DNA of 64,000 nt from Ramlibacter albus (lineage in GTDB: Bacteria; Pseudomonadota; Gammaproteobacteria; Burkholderiales; Burkholderiaceae_C): the NCBI RefSeq assembly GCF_014297445.1, contig NZ_JACORU010000012.1, positions 111,268 through 175,267 of the forward strand, read 5' to 3'. Position 1 is the stretch's first letter, and the number at the start of each line of letters is the position of its first letter. The translations under genes and the position numbers were made by a program. Of this stretch, positions 16,594-24,114 are shown piece by piece. Under the pieces are notes generated by a model, which worked only from the letters and a program-made list of their open reading frames with translations, was not told the DNA's origin and did no database searches.

Positions 16594-17622
16594 TTAACCG
16601 GACACGCCGAGCAGCCGATGCAGCTTCGTCGACGTGGTCGTGTATTGAAGGTGGATTTCCTTGCCGGGAAACACGATGGCCGCTGCGCCGAAGGCGGCGA
16701 GCGTGGCTTCGTGGAAGCCGCACAGGATCAGCTTCTTCTTGCCCGGGTAGGTGTTGATGTCGCCGACGGCGAAGATGCCGGGCACGCTGGTGGAGAACTG
16801 CTCGGTGTCCACCTTCAGCTGCTTGCGCTCGAGGTCGAGGCCCCAGTCGGCGATCGGGCCGAGCTTCGGGGAGATGCCGAGCATCACGAGCACGACGTCG
16901 GTGGGAAGCGCGCTCACGGTCGCGTCGGGCGCGGCGACTTCGACGGCTGCAAGGCGCCCGCCGGCTTCGCGCAGGCCGGTCACTTGCCCCACCTTGAATT
17001 GCATCCTGCCTTGGGCCACGAGCTCGCGCATCGCGGCCACGCGCGAAGGATCGGCGCGGAAGCCGTCCCGCCGGTGCAGCAGCGTCACTCGCGCGGTTGC
17101 GGCAAGGTCACAGGCCGCTTGCAGCGCCGGGTCTTCGTCGCCCAGCACCAGCACGTCGCGACCGGCGAACTGCGCCGGGTCCTCCACACGGTAAGCAACC
17201 TGCGACGCGAACTTCTCGATGCCATCGACCTTCAGCATGCGCGGCTGGAACGCGCCCACGCCCGCCGCGATGAACAAGGTCTTCGTGAGGAACTGCGTGC
17301 CCTGCGACGTGGCGACACGAAAGCGGCCGTCCGCCTGCCGTTCGACTTCCGAGACGACCTGGTTGAAGTGAAGCGTGGGGGAGAAGGGCTCGACCTGCTG
17401 GAGCAGCCGCTCGGTCAGTTCGCGGCCGGTTGCAACCGAGATGCCCGGGATGTCGTAGATCGGCTTGTCGCCATACAGCTCCACGCACTGCCCGCCGGCG
17501 TACGGCAGCGAATCGACGACGTGGGCGCGGATTTCCTGCAGCCCGAGCTGGAACACCTGGAACAGGCCCACCGGGCCTGCGCCGACGACGAGCGCGTCGG
17601 TCTCGGTCAGCCCTTGCTCCAT
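16594..17622 (-). CDS. Ferredoxin--NADP+ reductase, thioredoxin-reductase-like type
   Basis: This 342-residue FAD/NADPH flavoprotein belongs to the thioredoxin-reductase-like ferredoxin-NADP+ reductase family (YumC type). It moves electrons between NADPH and ferredoxin. The FAD-binding GAGPVGLFQVFQLG lies near residues 14-27. The NADPH-binding segment starts VLVLGDEDPALQAACDLA, where the usual GGGDSA is replaced by GDEDPA. The C-terminal IFAVGDINTYPGKKKLILCGFHEA closes the flavin site. There is no CxxC redox pair, which argues against thioredoxin reductase. The start overlaps the ferredoxin gene by 16 bp, so the reductase and its likely partner are translated together. Confidence 0.9.
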   Translation of the reverse strand: MEQGLTETDALVVGAGPVGLFQVFQLGLQEIRAHVVDSLPYAGGQCVELYGDKPIYDIPGISVATGRELTERLLQQVEPFSPTLHFNQVVSEVERQADGRFRVATSQGTQFLTKTLFIAAGVGAFQPRMLKVDGIEKFASQVAYRVEDPAQFAGRDVLVLGDEDPALQAACDLAATARVTLLHRRDGFRADPSRVAAMRELVAQGRMQFKVGQVTGLREAGGRLAAVEVAAPDATVSALPTDVVLVMLGISPKLGPIADWGLDLERKQLKVDTEQFSTSVPGIFAVGDINTYPGKKKLILCGFHEATLAAFGAAAIVFPGKEIHLQYTTTSTKLHRLLGVSG

Positions 17623-17951
17623 TCCTTCTGGAGCTGCGGCAGCTTGTTCGGCTTGTCCTTCCAGTCGTCGGCGTCGGGCAGCGCCGGCTTGCGCTTGGTG
17701 ATGCTCTTCCAGCCGGCCGCCTTGGCCAGGTCGGCGTTGATCTGGATGAACTGCAGCTGGTCCGGCGGCGTGTCTTCCTCGGCGTAGATGGCGTTGACCG
17801 GGCACTCTGGGATGCACACGGCGCAGTCGATGCACTCGTCGGGGTCGATCACCAGGAAGTTGGGGCCCTCGCGGAAGCAGTCCACCGGGCACACGTCCAC
17901 GCAGTCGGTGTACTTGCAGCGGATACAGGATTCGGTGACGACGTGGGTCAT
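17607..17951 (-). CDS. fdxA: 7Fe ferredoxin (3Fe-4S / 4Fe-4S)
   Basis: This 114-residue FdxA-type ferredoxin has a cysteine pattern CIRCKYTDCVDVCPVDCF at residues 9-26, followed by CIDCAVCIPECP near residues 40-51. That pattern coordinates one 3Fe-4S and one 4Fe-4S cluster. The charged tail (residues 70-114) is typical of proteobacterial FdxA. It is a small cytoplasmic electron carrier, and its immediate partner is the ferredoxin-NADP+ reductase overlapping its 3' end. No clear Shine-Dalgarno precedes the ATG; instead a 7-bp hairpin ends 6 nt upstream of it. It could feed low-potential electrons to several enzymes in this region, including sulfite reductase or BoxB, but that is speculation. 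Confidence 0.95.
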   Translation of the reverse strand: MTHVVTESCIRCKYTDCVDVCPVDCFREGPNFLVIDPDECIDCAVCIPECPVNAIYAEEDTPPDQLQFIQINADLAKAAGWKSITKRKPALPDADDWKDKPNKLPQLQKEWSKG

Positions 17952-17957
17952 GGGAAT

Positions 17958-17977
17958 GCGGTTTGCGGGGAAACCGC
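17958..17977 (-). promoter_or_regulatory. 5' leader hairpin of fdxA
   Basis: The inverted repeat GCGGTTT/AAACCGC with a 6-nt loop ends 6 nt before the fdxA ATG. It takes the place where a ribosome-binding site is expected. A TAAAAT sequence that could be a -10 lies just upstream (17980-17985 on the minus strand). A role in translation control is possible but not shown. Confidence 0.35.
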
Positions 17978-18044
17978 CGATTTTAGGGAATTCAGCGCGG
18001 GGCCCGGGCGCACGCCCGCAAGACCCCGAGGGCTTTGATGCCGG

Positions 18045-19343
18045 TCAACGCACCAGGACGGCGGCAGAAGTCTTCTGCGTGGCGGTGTCGACGAGCACCA
18101 GCGAGCCCAGCGTGCGCGAGCGCGCGAAGGGCAGGGTGGCCAGCGGCTCCTGCAGCGCGAACTCCACGTGGCCGATGCCGTTGGGGTCCAGCTGCGTGGC
18201 CTCGTGCTCCTCGAGCGTGTTCACGTCCAGCTTGTGCACGATGCGCTTGACCCGCGCCTTCACCCAGCGGTGGCCATGCAGCGCCCAGTAGGCGCGGCCG
18301 GCCACGAGCGGCTCGTCGTCCAGCCACGCGACCGTGGCGGAGACTTCGCGCGAGGGCTCGATGGCGCCGGGCGCCAGCAGCCAGTCGCCACGCGACACGT
18401 CGACTTCGCGATCGAGCACGATGCCGGCCGAGTGGCGCGCGGGCACGGCCTTCGCCTCCCGCACGTGGTTCAGCACCTGCGCTACCTTTGCGGTCTGCCC
18501 GCTGGGCAGCACGGTGATTTCATCGCCGGGCTCGACCACGCCGGTGGCCACGCGGCCCCAGAACACGCGGCGGCCCTGCGAGGTGTCGGACGAAGACGAG
18601 AACTTTTCAACCCATTGCACGGGGAACGCGAACGCCTCTTCGGTCTCGGCAGGCGTCACGTCCAGCTGCTCCAGCAATTGCAGCAACGACAGGCCCTCAT
18701 AGCCGCACCAGCCGGGTTGCGCCTCGACCACGTTGTGGCCCTTGAGCGCGGAGATCGGCACGATGGCCCGTGCTTCGACGCCGGCGGCGGCAACGAACTT
18801 CTGCAGCGCACCGCGGATGTTCTCGAAGGCGACCTTCGAGTCCTCCACCGCGTCGAGCTTGTTCACCGCGAACACGATCGCCGGCACGCGCAGCAGGTTC
18901 ACCAGCAGCGTGTGGCGGCGCGTCTGCGGCAGCAGGTCCATGCCGGGGTTCTGCCATTGCAGCTTGGTGGCGTCCACCAGCACCACGGCGGCATCGGCGC
19001 TCGAAGCGGCCGTGACCATGTTGCGCGTGTACTGCTCATGGCCGGGCGCGTCGCCGATGATGAACTTGCGCGCGGGCGTGGCGAAGTAGCGGTAGGCCAC
19101 GTCGATGGTGATGCCTTGCTCGCGCTCGGCGGACAGGCCGTCCGTCAGCAGCGCCAGGTCGGCCTCGCCGGACTTGGAGACGGACGCCAGCTGGTCCTGC
19201 AGCACCGCGCGGCTGTCCACCAGCAGGCGGCCGATCAGCGTGCTCTTGCCGTCGTCGACCGAGCCGCACGTGATGAAGCGAAGCGCGGCCTCGTGGTCGT
19301 GCTGCGCGTGCGCGCGGATGTCTTGCGTGTCGGCCAGCGTCAT
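18045..19343 (-). CDS. cysN: Sulfate adenylyltransferase subunit 1 (GTPase)
   Basis: This 432-residue GTPase subunit of ATP sulfurylase couples GTP hydrolysis to formation of adenylyl sulfate. The G1 motif SVDDGKST occurs at about residues 27-34, the G3 motif DAPGHEQYTRNM near residues 98-109, and the G4 motif NKLD near 160. Elongation-factor-like beta-barrel domains follow. The length fits CysN alone, so no CysC (APS kinase) domain is fused. That agrees with a pathway through APS reductase rather than PAPS. It is the last gene of a five-gene operon; its ATG overlaps the cysD stop by 1 bp (TGATG). Confidence 0.95.
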   Translation of the reverse strand: MTLADTQDIRAHAQHDHEAALRFITCGSVDDGKSTLIGRLLVDSRAVLQDQLASVSKSGEADLALLTDGLSAEREQGITIDVAYRYFATPARKFIIGDAPGHEQYTRNMVTAASSADAAVVLVDATKLQWQNPGMDLLPQTRRHTLLVNLLRVPAIVFAVNKLDAVEDSKVAFENIRGALQKFVAAAGVEARAIVPISALKGHNVVEAQPGWCGYEGLSLLQLLEQLDVTPAETEEAFAFPVQWVEKFSSSSDTSQGRRVFWGRVATGVVEPGDEITVLPSGQTAKVAQVLNHVREAKAVPARHSAGIVLDREVDVSRGDWLLAPGAIEPSREVSATVAWLDDEPLVAGRAYWALHGHRWVKARVKRIVHKLDVNTLEEHEATQLDPNGIGHVEFALQEPLATLPFARSRTLGSLVLVDTATQKTSAAVLVR

Positions 19344-20275
19344 CAGAAATACCCGTCCTTCTTGCGCTTCTCCATGGAAGCGTCGGATGTCTTGTCGTCC
19401 ATGCGCGTGGCGCCGCGCTCGCTGACCTCGGCCAGCAGCGTCTCGGCCACCACGTCGCTCGCGTTGGCGGCAGGGCTGGCGACCGGGCAGGTGCAGGTGA
19501 TGTCGCCGACGGTGCGGAAGCGCACGGTGCGCGTGACGACCTCTTCACCGGCCTTCGGCGGCGTGAGCTCGGTCACCGGCACCAGCAGGCCCTTGCGCTC
19601 GATCACTTCGCGCTCGTGAGCGTAGTAGATCGACGGGAGCTGGATGTTCTCGCGCTCGATGTACTGCCAGACGTCCAGCTCGGTCCAGTTGGAGATGGGG
19701 AACACGCGGAAGTGTTCGCCGGGCTGCAGGCGCGTGTTGAACAGCGTCCACAGCTCGGGGCGTTGCGCCTTCGGCTGCCACTGGCCGAAGCTGTCGCGGT
19801 GCGAAAAGATGCGCTCCTTGGCGCGCGCCTTTTCCTCGTCGCGGCGGGCGCCGCCTATCAGCGCGTCGAAGCGGAATTCCTCGATGGCTTCGAGCAGCGT
19901 CACCGACTGGTGGGCATTGCGGCTCTCGCCGGGGTGCGCGAGGCGCACCGTGCCGCGGCGCATGGAGTCTTCCACGCTGCGCACGATCAGCTCGGCGCCC
20001 AGCTCCTGCGCGCGGAAGTCGCGGAAGTCCGTCACCTCGGGGAAGTTGTGCCCCGTGTCGATCATCAGCAGCGGGTAGGGGATGCGGCCCTTGCCGAACG
20101 CCTTCTCGGCGCACTTCAGGATGACCAGCGAGTCCTTGCCGCCCGAGAAGAGCAGCGCGGGGCGCTCGAACGCACCGGCGACCTCGCGCAGGATGAAGAT
20201 CGCCTCTTCCTCCAGCGAGTCGAGGTGGCGGTTGCTGACCTGCCGCAGCAGCTGCGGCTCCGTACGGGCGTTCAT
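19343..20275 (-). CDS. cysD: Sulfate adenylyltransferase subunit 2
   Basis: This 310-residue catalytic subunit of ATP sulfurylase carries out adenylation of sulfate in the first step of assimilatory sulfate reduction. The PP-loop motif LLFSGGKDSLVILKCAEKAF lies at about residues 41-60, followed by LLMIDTGHNFPEV. Further family segments are RRDEEKARAKERIFS and WTELDVWQYIERENI. ATG 20275 gives the standard N-terminus and overlaps the cysH stop by 4 bp (ATGA). Upstream in-frame sequence is a shadow of cysH. Partner: CysN, encoded next. Confidence 0.96.
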   Translation of the reverse strand: MNARTEPQLLRQVSNRHLDSLEEEAIFILREVAGAFERPALLFSGGKDSLVILKCAEKAFGKGRIPYPLLMIDTGHNFPEVTDFRDFRAQELGAELIVRSVEDSMRRGTVRLAHPGESRNAHQSVTLLEAIEEFRFDALIGGARRDEEKARAKERIFSHRDSFGQWQPKAQRPELWTLFNTRLQPGEHFRVFPISNWTELDVWQYIERENIQLPSIYYAHEREVIERKGLLVPVTELTPPKAGEEVVTRTVRFRTVGDITCTCPVASPAANASDVVAETLLAEVSERGATRMDDKTSDASMEKRKKDGYF

Positions 20276-21000
20276 GCCGTCTCCCCGAGCGTTTGTTCCT
20301 TGACGTGCAGGCCGCATTCCTTGGCCTTCTCGTCCTCCCACCACCAGCGGCCCGAGCGGAAGTCCTCGCCCACCGCGATGGCGCGGGTGCACGGCTCGCA
20401 GCCGATGCTGGGGTAGAACTCGTCGTGCAGCGGGTTGTAGTCGACCTTGTGCAGCTTGATGTAGTGCCACACGTCGTTCCAGGTCCAGTTCGCCAGCGGG
20501 TTGAGCTTGACACGCGGCTCGCTCTTGTCCACCAGCGGCACGTCGGCACGCGCGGCGGACTGTTCGCGGCGCAGGCCGGTGATCCACGCCTTCTTGCCTT
20601 CCAGCGCGCGCTGCAGCGGCTCCACCTTGCGGATGTGGCAGCAGGCCTTGCGCAGCTCGATGCTGCGGTACATCGGCTCCTTGCCTTCGCGGGCGACGAA
20701 GTGCACCACCTGCTCGCGCACCGGGCCGTAGACGTGGATGGGCGCGCGGGAAGTCGCCTTCGTGCGCTCCAGCAGTTCCAGCGTCTGCTGGTGCAGCATG
20801 CCCGTCTCCAGCACGAACACCGGGATGTCCAGCTCGAGCGAGTTGATGATGTGCGTGATGACCACGTCCTCGGCGCCGAGGCTGGAGGCCTGCGTGATCG
20901 GGTAGTGCTCGCGCGCGGCGCGGATCAGCAGCGCCTGCGTCTCCGCGAGCTTCGCGTCGAAGTCCTTCGAGGGACGGGCGTACAGGTCGATGGCACCCAT
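20272..21000 (-). CDS. cysH: Adenylyl-sulfate (APS) reductase, assimilatory
   Basis: This 242-residue thioredoxin-dependent reductase makes sulfite from adenylyl sulfate. Two cysteine pairs, KACCHIRK (about residues 120-127) and GCEPCTR (about 207-213), are the ligands of the 4Fe-4S cluster that separates APS reductases from enterobacterial PAPS reductases. The C-terminal ECGLHV carries the catalytic cysteine. PP-loop-like ASSLGAEDVVITHII near residue 38 binds the nucleotide. It is packed between DUF934 (1-bp gap) and cysD (4-bp overlap). Absence of an APS kinase in the operon supports APS as the substrate. Confidence 0.94.
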   Translation of the reverse strand: MGAIDLYARPSKDFDAKLAETQALLIRAAREHYPITQASSLGAEDVVITHIINSLELDIPVFVLETGMLHQQTLELLERTKATSRAPIHVYGPVREQVVHFVAREGKEPMYRSIELRKACCHIRKVEPLQRALEGKKAWITGLRREQSAARADVPLVDKSEPRVKLNPLANWTWNDVWHYIKLHKVDYNPLHDEFYPSIGCEPCTRAIAVGEDFRSGRWWWEDEKAKECGLHVKEQTLGETA

Positions 21001-21001
21001 G

Positions 21002-21388
21002 TCACGCCACCTCGAGGAAGCGGGGCTTGGAAGCGACGTCGCCCTGGTAGTAGTGCGCGTAGCGCTCGAACTGGCGCGGGATGTCCGCGGCGTCCTTGCC
21101 GTCCTTCAGCACGGCGCTGGAGAAACCGGTGCGCTGCATCTGCACGACCTGGTCCACCAGCACGTCGCCGGTGGCGCGAATGTCGCCCTTGAAGCCGCGG
21201 CGGCGGCGCAGCAGGTAAGCCTGGCTGTACGCACGCCCGTCGGTGAACTTCGGGAAATTCAACTCGATGCGCTCCACGCCTTCGAGCGACACGCCCAGCG
21301 GGTCCGCGTCGTTGCCCAGTTGCAGCACGTTGGCCGCGGCCTCGGCCGCATGCGCCTCGGCGCTCAGTACCTTGATCGTCTGCTGCAT
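21002..21388 (-). CDS. DUF934-family protein of the sulfite reductase operon
   Basis: This 128-residue protein belongs to the DUF934 family, which is regularly found next to cysI in proteobacteria and is thought to assist sulfite reduction; its biochemical role is not established. The conserved core ELNFPKFTDGRAYSQAYLLRRRRGFKGDIRATGDVLVDQ covers residues 43-81 (two adjoining motifs, FPKFTDGRAYSQA and GDIRATGDVL). ATG 21388 lies 1 bp after the cysI stop. The 60-nt in-frame upstream extension overlaps cysI and was rejected. There is no signal peptide, so the protein is cytoplasmic. Confidence 0.9.
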   Translation of the reverse strand: MQQTIKVLSAEAHAAEAAANVLQLGNDADPLGVSLEGVERIELNFPKFTDGRAYSQAYLLRRRRGFKGDIRATGDVLVDQVVQMQRTGFSSAVLKDGKDAADIPRQFERYAHYYQGDVASKPRFLEVA

Positions 21389-21389
21389 G

Positions 21390-23219
21390 TCAGGCGACTT
21401 CCTTCTCGACGAAACGCGCGGCGTTGGCAGCCGCCTTGAACGGGTCATGGCCGACGCGGCGAAGCGTGGCGATGAAGGTCTCCTGCTTGCCGCCTTCGGT
21501 TGCAGCGCGTAGCTTGCGGTACGTGTCGATGATGGCCTCGATCACGCCGGCGACCTCTTCCTTGGCGAAGGAAGGCCCCACGATCTTGCCCGGCGTCGCG
21601 GGGCCCGAGAGGTCGGAGCCGTTGGAGCCGCCCAGCGTGATCTGGTACCACTCCTTGCCGTCCTTGTCGACGCCGAGGATGCCGATGTGGCCCGCGTGGT
21701 GGTGGCCGCAGCTGTTGATGCAGCCGGAGAAGTTGAGGTCCACCTCGCCGATGTCCCATTCCTCGTCGAGGTCCTGGAAGCGCTCGGTGATGGCTTCGGC
21801 GATCGGCAGCGAACGCGCGTTGGCCAGCGAGCAGAAGTCGCCGCCCGGGCAGGCGATCATGTCGGTGATCAGGCCGATGTTGGGGCGCGCGAGGCCCAGC
21901 TTGCGCGCGGCGGCCCACAGCTCGGGCAGGTCGTCCTGGTGCACCCAGGGCAAGAGCAGGTTCTGTTCGTGCGTCACGCGCGCTTCGCCCGCGGAGAAGC
22001 GCTCGGCGAGTTCGGCGGCGGCGTCGAGCTGGTCGGCCGTCGCGTCGCCGGGGTTCTGGCCGAGGCGCTTGAACGACAGCAGCACGGCGCGCAGCTCGGG
22101 GTTGCGGTGCGGCTGCACGTTGCGCTGCAGCCAGCGGTCGTACTGCGGGTCGGCCTCCGCGTCGGCGCGGATGATCTCGTGCACGCCCTTGCCGGCGGCG
22201 TCGCGCGGCTGGCGTGCGACGGCGGGCGGCGCGAACTGCGCGGCCACGCGGTCGAACTCGGCCTGCGTGATGGTGTGCGGCGCGCCGTCCACCTCGACGA
22301 TCTGGCGGAACTCTTCTTCCACCTTGTCGATGTATTTCTGCCCCTCGCTCTTCACGAGGATCTTGATGCGCGCCTTCCAGATGTTGTCGCGGCGGCCGTA
22401 CTGGTTGTAGACGCGGATGCAGGCCTCGATGTAATGGAGGATCTGGTCCCACGCCACGAACTCGCTGACCACCGTGCCGATGATCGGCGTGCGGCCCATG
22501 CCGCCACCCACCTGCACGCGGAAGCCGACATCACCGGCGTCGTTGCGCACCAGTTGCAGGCCGATGTCGTACCAGCCGATCGCGGCGCGGTCTTCCTTCG
22601 CGCCGTTGACGGCGATCTTGAACTTGCGCGGCAGGAAGCAGAACTCCGGGTGCAACGCGGCCCACTGGCGGATGATCTCGCAGTAGGGGCGCGGGTCCGC
22701 GACCTCGTCGGCCGCGATGCCGGCCAGGTGGTCGGCCGTGATGTTGCGGATGGCGTTGCCGCTGGTCTGGATGCCGTGCATGCCCACGGACGCCAGCAGT
22801 TCCATCACCTCGGCGCTCTTCGCGAGCGGGATCCAGTTGAACTGGACGTTGGTGCGCGTGGTGAAGTGGCCGTAGCCGTAGCCCAGCTTGGTGTGGACCT
22901 GCCGGTTCGTCCCCGGCACGGGCACCGGGCCCAGCGCGGTTTGCTTTTCCTGCGCGTCTGCAAGCAGCTGCTCGTCCGGGCGGTCGTATTCGCGGGCAAT
23001 CTTCGCCAGCACGCGCAGCTGCGCGCTCGACAGCTCGCCATAGGGCACGGAGATGCGCGCCATGGGCGCATAGCGCTGGATGTACCAGCCGTTCTGCAGG
23101 CGCAGCGGGCGGAATTCTTCGTCGCTGAGCTTGCCGGCGAGGTATCTTTCCAGCTGGTCGCGGTACTGCGCCGCGCGGTTGCGCACGAACTGGCTGTCGA
23201 ACTCGTTGTACTGATACAT
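21390..23219 (-). CDS. cysI: Sulfite reductase hemoprotein (siroheme/4Fe-4S)
   Basis: This 609-residue siroheme enzyme reduces sulfite to sulfide with six electrons. The siroheme/4Fe-4S cysteine motifs are CPGGDFC and GCINSCGHHHAGHIG in the C-terminal third (about residues 455-515). The N-terminal ferredoxin-like half contains PYGELSSAQLRVLAKIA and the TRTNVQFNWI signature. No flavoprotein subunit (cysJ) is in the window, so electrons may come from ferredoxin; the nearby fdxA/reductase pair is a candidate. It is the first gene of cysI-DUF934-cysH-cysD-cysN. A motif shared with the sbp promoter lies about 60 bp upstream and may be a CysB site. Confidence 0.93.
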   Translation of the reverse strand: MYQYNEFDSQFVRNRAAQYRDQLERYLAGKLSDEEFRPLRLQNGWYIQRYAPMARISVPYGELSSAQLRVLAKIAREYDRPDEQLLADAQEKQTALGPVPVPGTNRQVHTKLGYGYGHFTTRTNVQFNWIPLAKSAEVMELLASVGMHGIQTSGNAIRNITADHLAGIAADEVADPRPYCEIIRQWAALHPEFCFLPRKFKIAVNGAKEDRAAIGWYDIGLQLVRNDAGDVGFRVQVGGGMGRTPIIGTVVSEFVAWDQILHYIEACIRVYNQYGRRDNIWKARIKILVKSEGQKYIDKVEEEFRQIVEVDGAPHTITQAEFDRVAAQFAPPAVARQPRDAAGKGVHEIIRADAEADPQYDRWLQRNVQPHRNPELRAVLLSFKRLGQNPGDATADQLDAAAELAERFSAGEARVTHEQNLLLPWVHQDDLPELWAAARKLGLARPNIGLITDMIACPGGDFCSLANARSLPIAEAITERFQDLDEEWDIGEVDLNFSGCINSCGHHHAGHIGILGVDKDGKEWYQITLGGSNGSDLSGPATPGKIVGPSFAKEEVAGVIEAIIDTYRKLRAATEGGKQETFIATLRRVGHDPFKAAANAARFVEKEVA

Positions 23220-23276
23220 AGGCCGCCGAATCTACGGCCCTCCCTTATGGAACCAAACTATTTTTTAATTCGGGCG

Positions 23277-23296
23277 TTATGCGGATAAGCTTATGC
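23277..23296 (-). promoter_or_regulatory. Candidate CysB-type site upstream of cysI
   Basis: TTATGCGGATAAGCTTATGC lies 58-77 bp upstream of the cysI ATG, in the divergent region shared with the receiver-domain gene. Its first 13 bases match, with two differences, TTATGCGTATGAG upstream of the sulfate-binding protein gene at 26231. Sharing by two sulfur-assimilation promoters suggests the LysR-type regulator CysB; the assignment is inference. Confidence 0.45.
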
Positions 23297-23348
23297 ACCA
23301 GTGTTGATGCGGCCCGCCGGGCCGTTCGGTGAGGAACGCGGATAAGGC

Positions 23349-24110
23349 ATGTCGCGACGGGTTTTCATCAAGGTGGTGGGGTTCTCGGACGTGGAGCGCC
23401 ATGCGCTGAACACCGTCTTCCGCCTTTCCGAGGAGCGCGATACCGCCTACACCCTCTGGGCGCCCGAGGCGCCGACCAAGCCCGAGCTGGCCCTGCTGGA
23501 CGGCCTGACCTACGAGGCGCGGCTCGAGGCGGAGTCGCCGGCCAACCGCAAGCTCAGCATCGTGTGGGTCGGCGACGACGCACCCGCCAACACCTGGCGC
23601 GTTTTCCAGCGGCCCATCGTGTGGACCGAGGTGGTGCAGGCGATGGACCAGCTCTTCGCGCCGGCCGACCTGGACTTCGACCTCGAGATCGGGGGCAGCG
23701 ACGAGGCACCGGACAACGGCCCCGACACGCAGCCGTCGCAACTGGAGGAGCCGGGCAAGCGCGCCCTCATCGCCAGCCCGGACCTGAACGACCGGCTCTA
23801 CTACCGCGCCAAGCTCGCGCTCGCCCGCATGCCGATCGCCGACGAGGCCGAGACGGCGGCGCAGGCCCTGGAGCTTTTGCGCTCCAACGCGTACCAAGTG
23901 GCGCTGGTCGACTTCGCGTTGCCGGGCGGCGCAGGCTGGGCTTTCGTGCGGCAGCTCAAGGCCGGTGACCACCCGGTGCCGCACGTGATCGTGACGATGG
24001 CCGATGCTTCGTTGCCCGAGCGCTTCCGCGCGAAGCTCGCGGGTGCGACGGCGCTGTTCCCCAAGCCGCCGGACCCGGAGAAGCTGGGCGAGGCGCTCGA
24101 CCGGGTCTAG
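23349..24110 (+). CDS. Protein with a C-terminal receiver domain and a degenerate receiver-like N-terminus
   Basis: This 253-residue cytoplasmic protein has a C-terminal response-regulator receiver domain (about residues 137-253). The phosphoacceptor Asp188 (VALVDFALPGG), Thr216 (VIVTMAD) and Lys239 (FPKPPDP) are in place, but the usual acidic pair near the domain start is reduced to SPD. Residues 5-105 look like a second, degenerate receiver: LALLDGL, IVWVGDD and a Pro-containing RPIVW occupy the expected positions. No DNA-binding or output domain is seen, so it may act by protein contact. It is divergent from cysI; a 4-bp gap separates it from the convergent mnmC. The partner kinase is unknown. 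Confidence 0.7.
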   Translation: MSRRVFIKVVGFSDVERHALNTVFRLSEERDTAYTLWAPEAPTKPELALLDGLTYEARLEAESPANRKLSIVWVGDDAPANTWRVFQRPIVWTEVVQAMDQLFAPADLDFDLEIGGSDEAPDNGPDTQPSQLEEPGKRALIASPDLNDRLYYRAKLALARMPIADEAETAAQALELLRSNAYQVALVDFALPGGAGWAFVRQLKAGDHPVPHVIVTMADASLPERFRAKLAGATALFPKPPDPEKLGEALDRV

Positions 24111-24114
24111 CCTT

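Noticed and set aside
16594..17622. Thioredoxin reductase as the identity of the flavoprotein next to fdxA
   Set aside because: The CxxC redox motif of thioredoxin reductase is absent, and the gene overlaps a ferredoxin gene, which favours ferredoxin-NADP+ reductase.
19343..20587. Longer version of cysD starting at 20587
   Set aside because: The extra N-terminal 104 codons are the out-of-frame translation of cysH. The family N-terminus starts at 20275.
23306..23330. CGGCCC/GGGCCG hairpin upstream of the receiver-domain gene as a terminator
   Set aside because: The stem is only 6 bp, is not followed by a T-run on either strand, and lies between two divergent genes where no terminator is needed.
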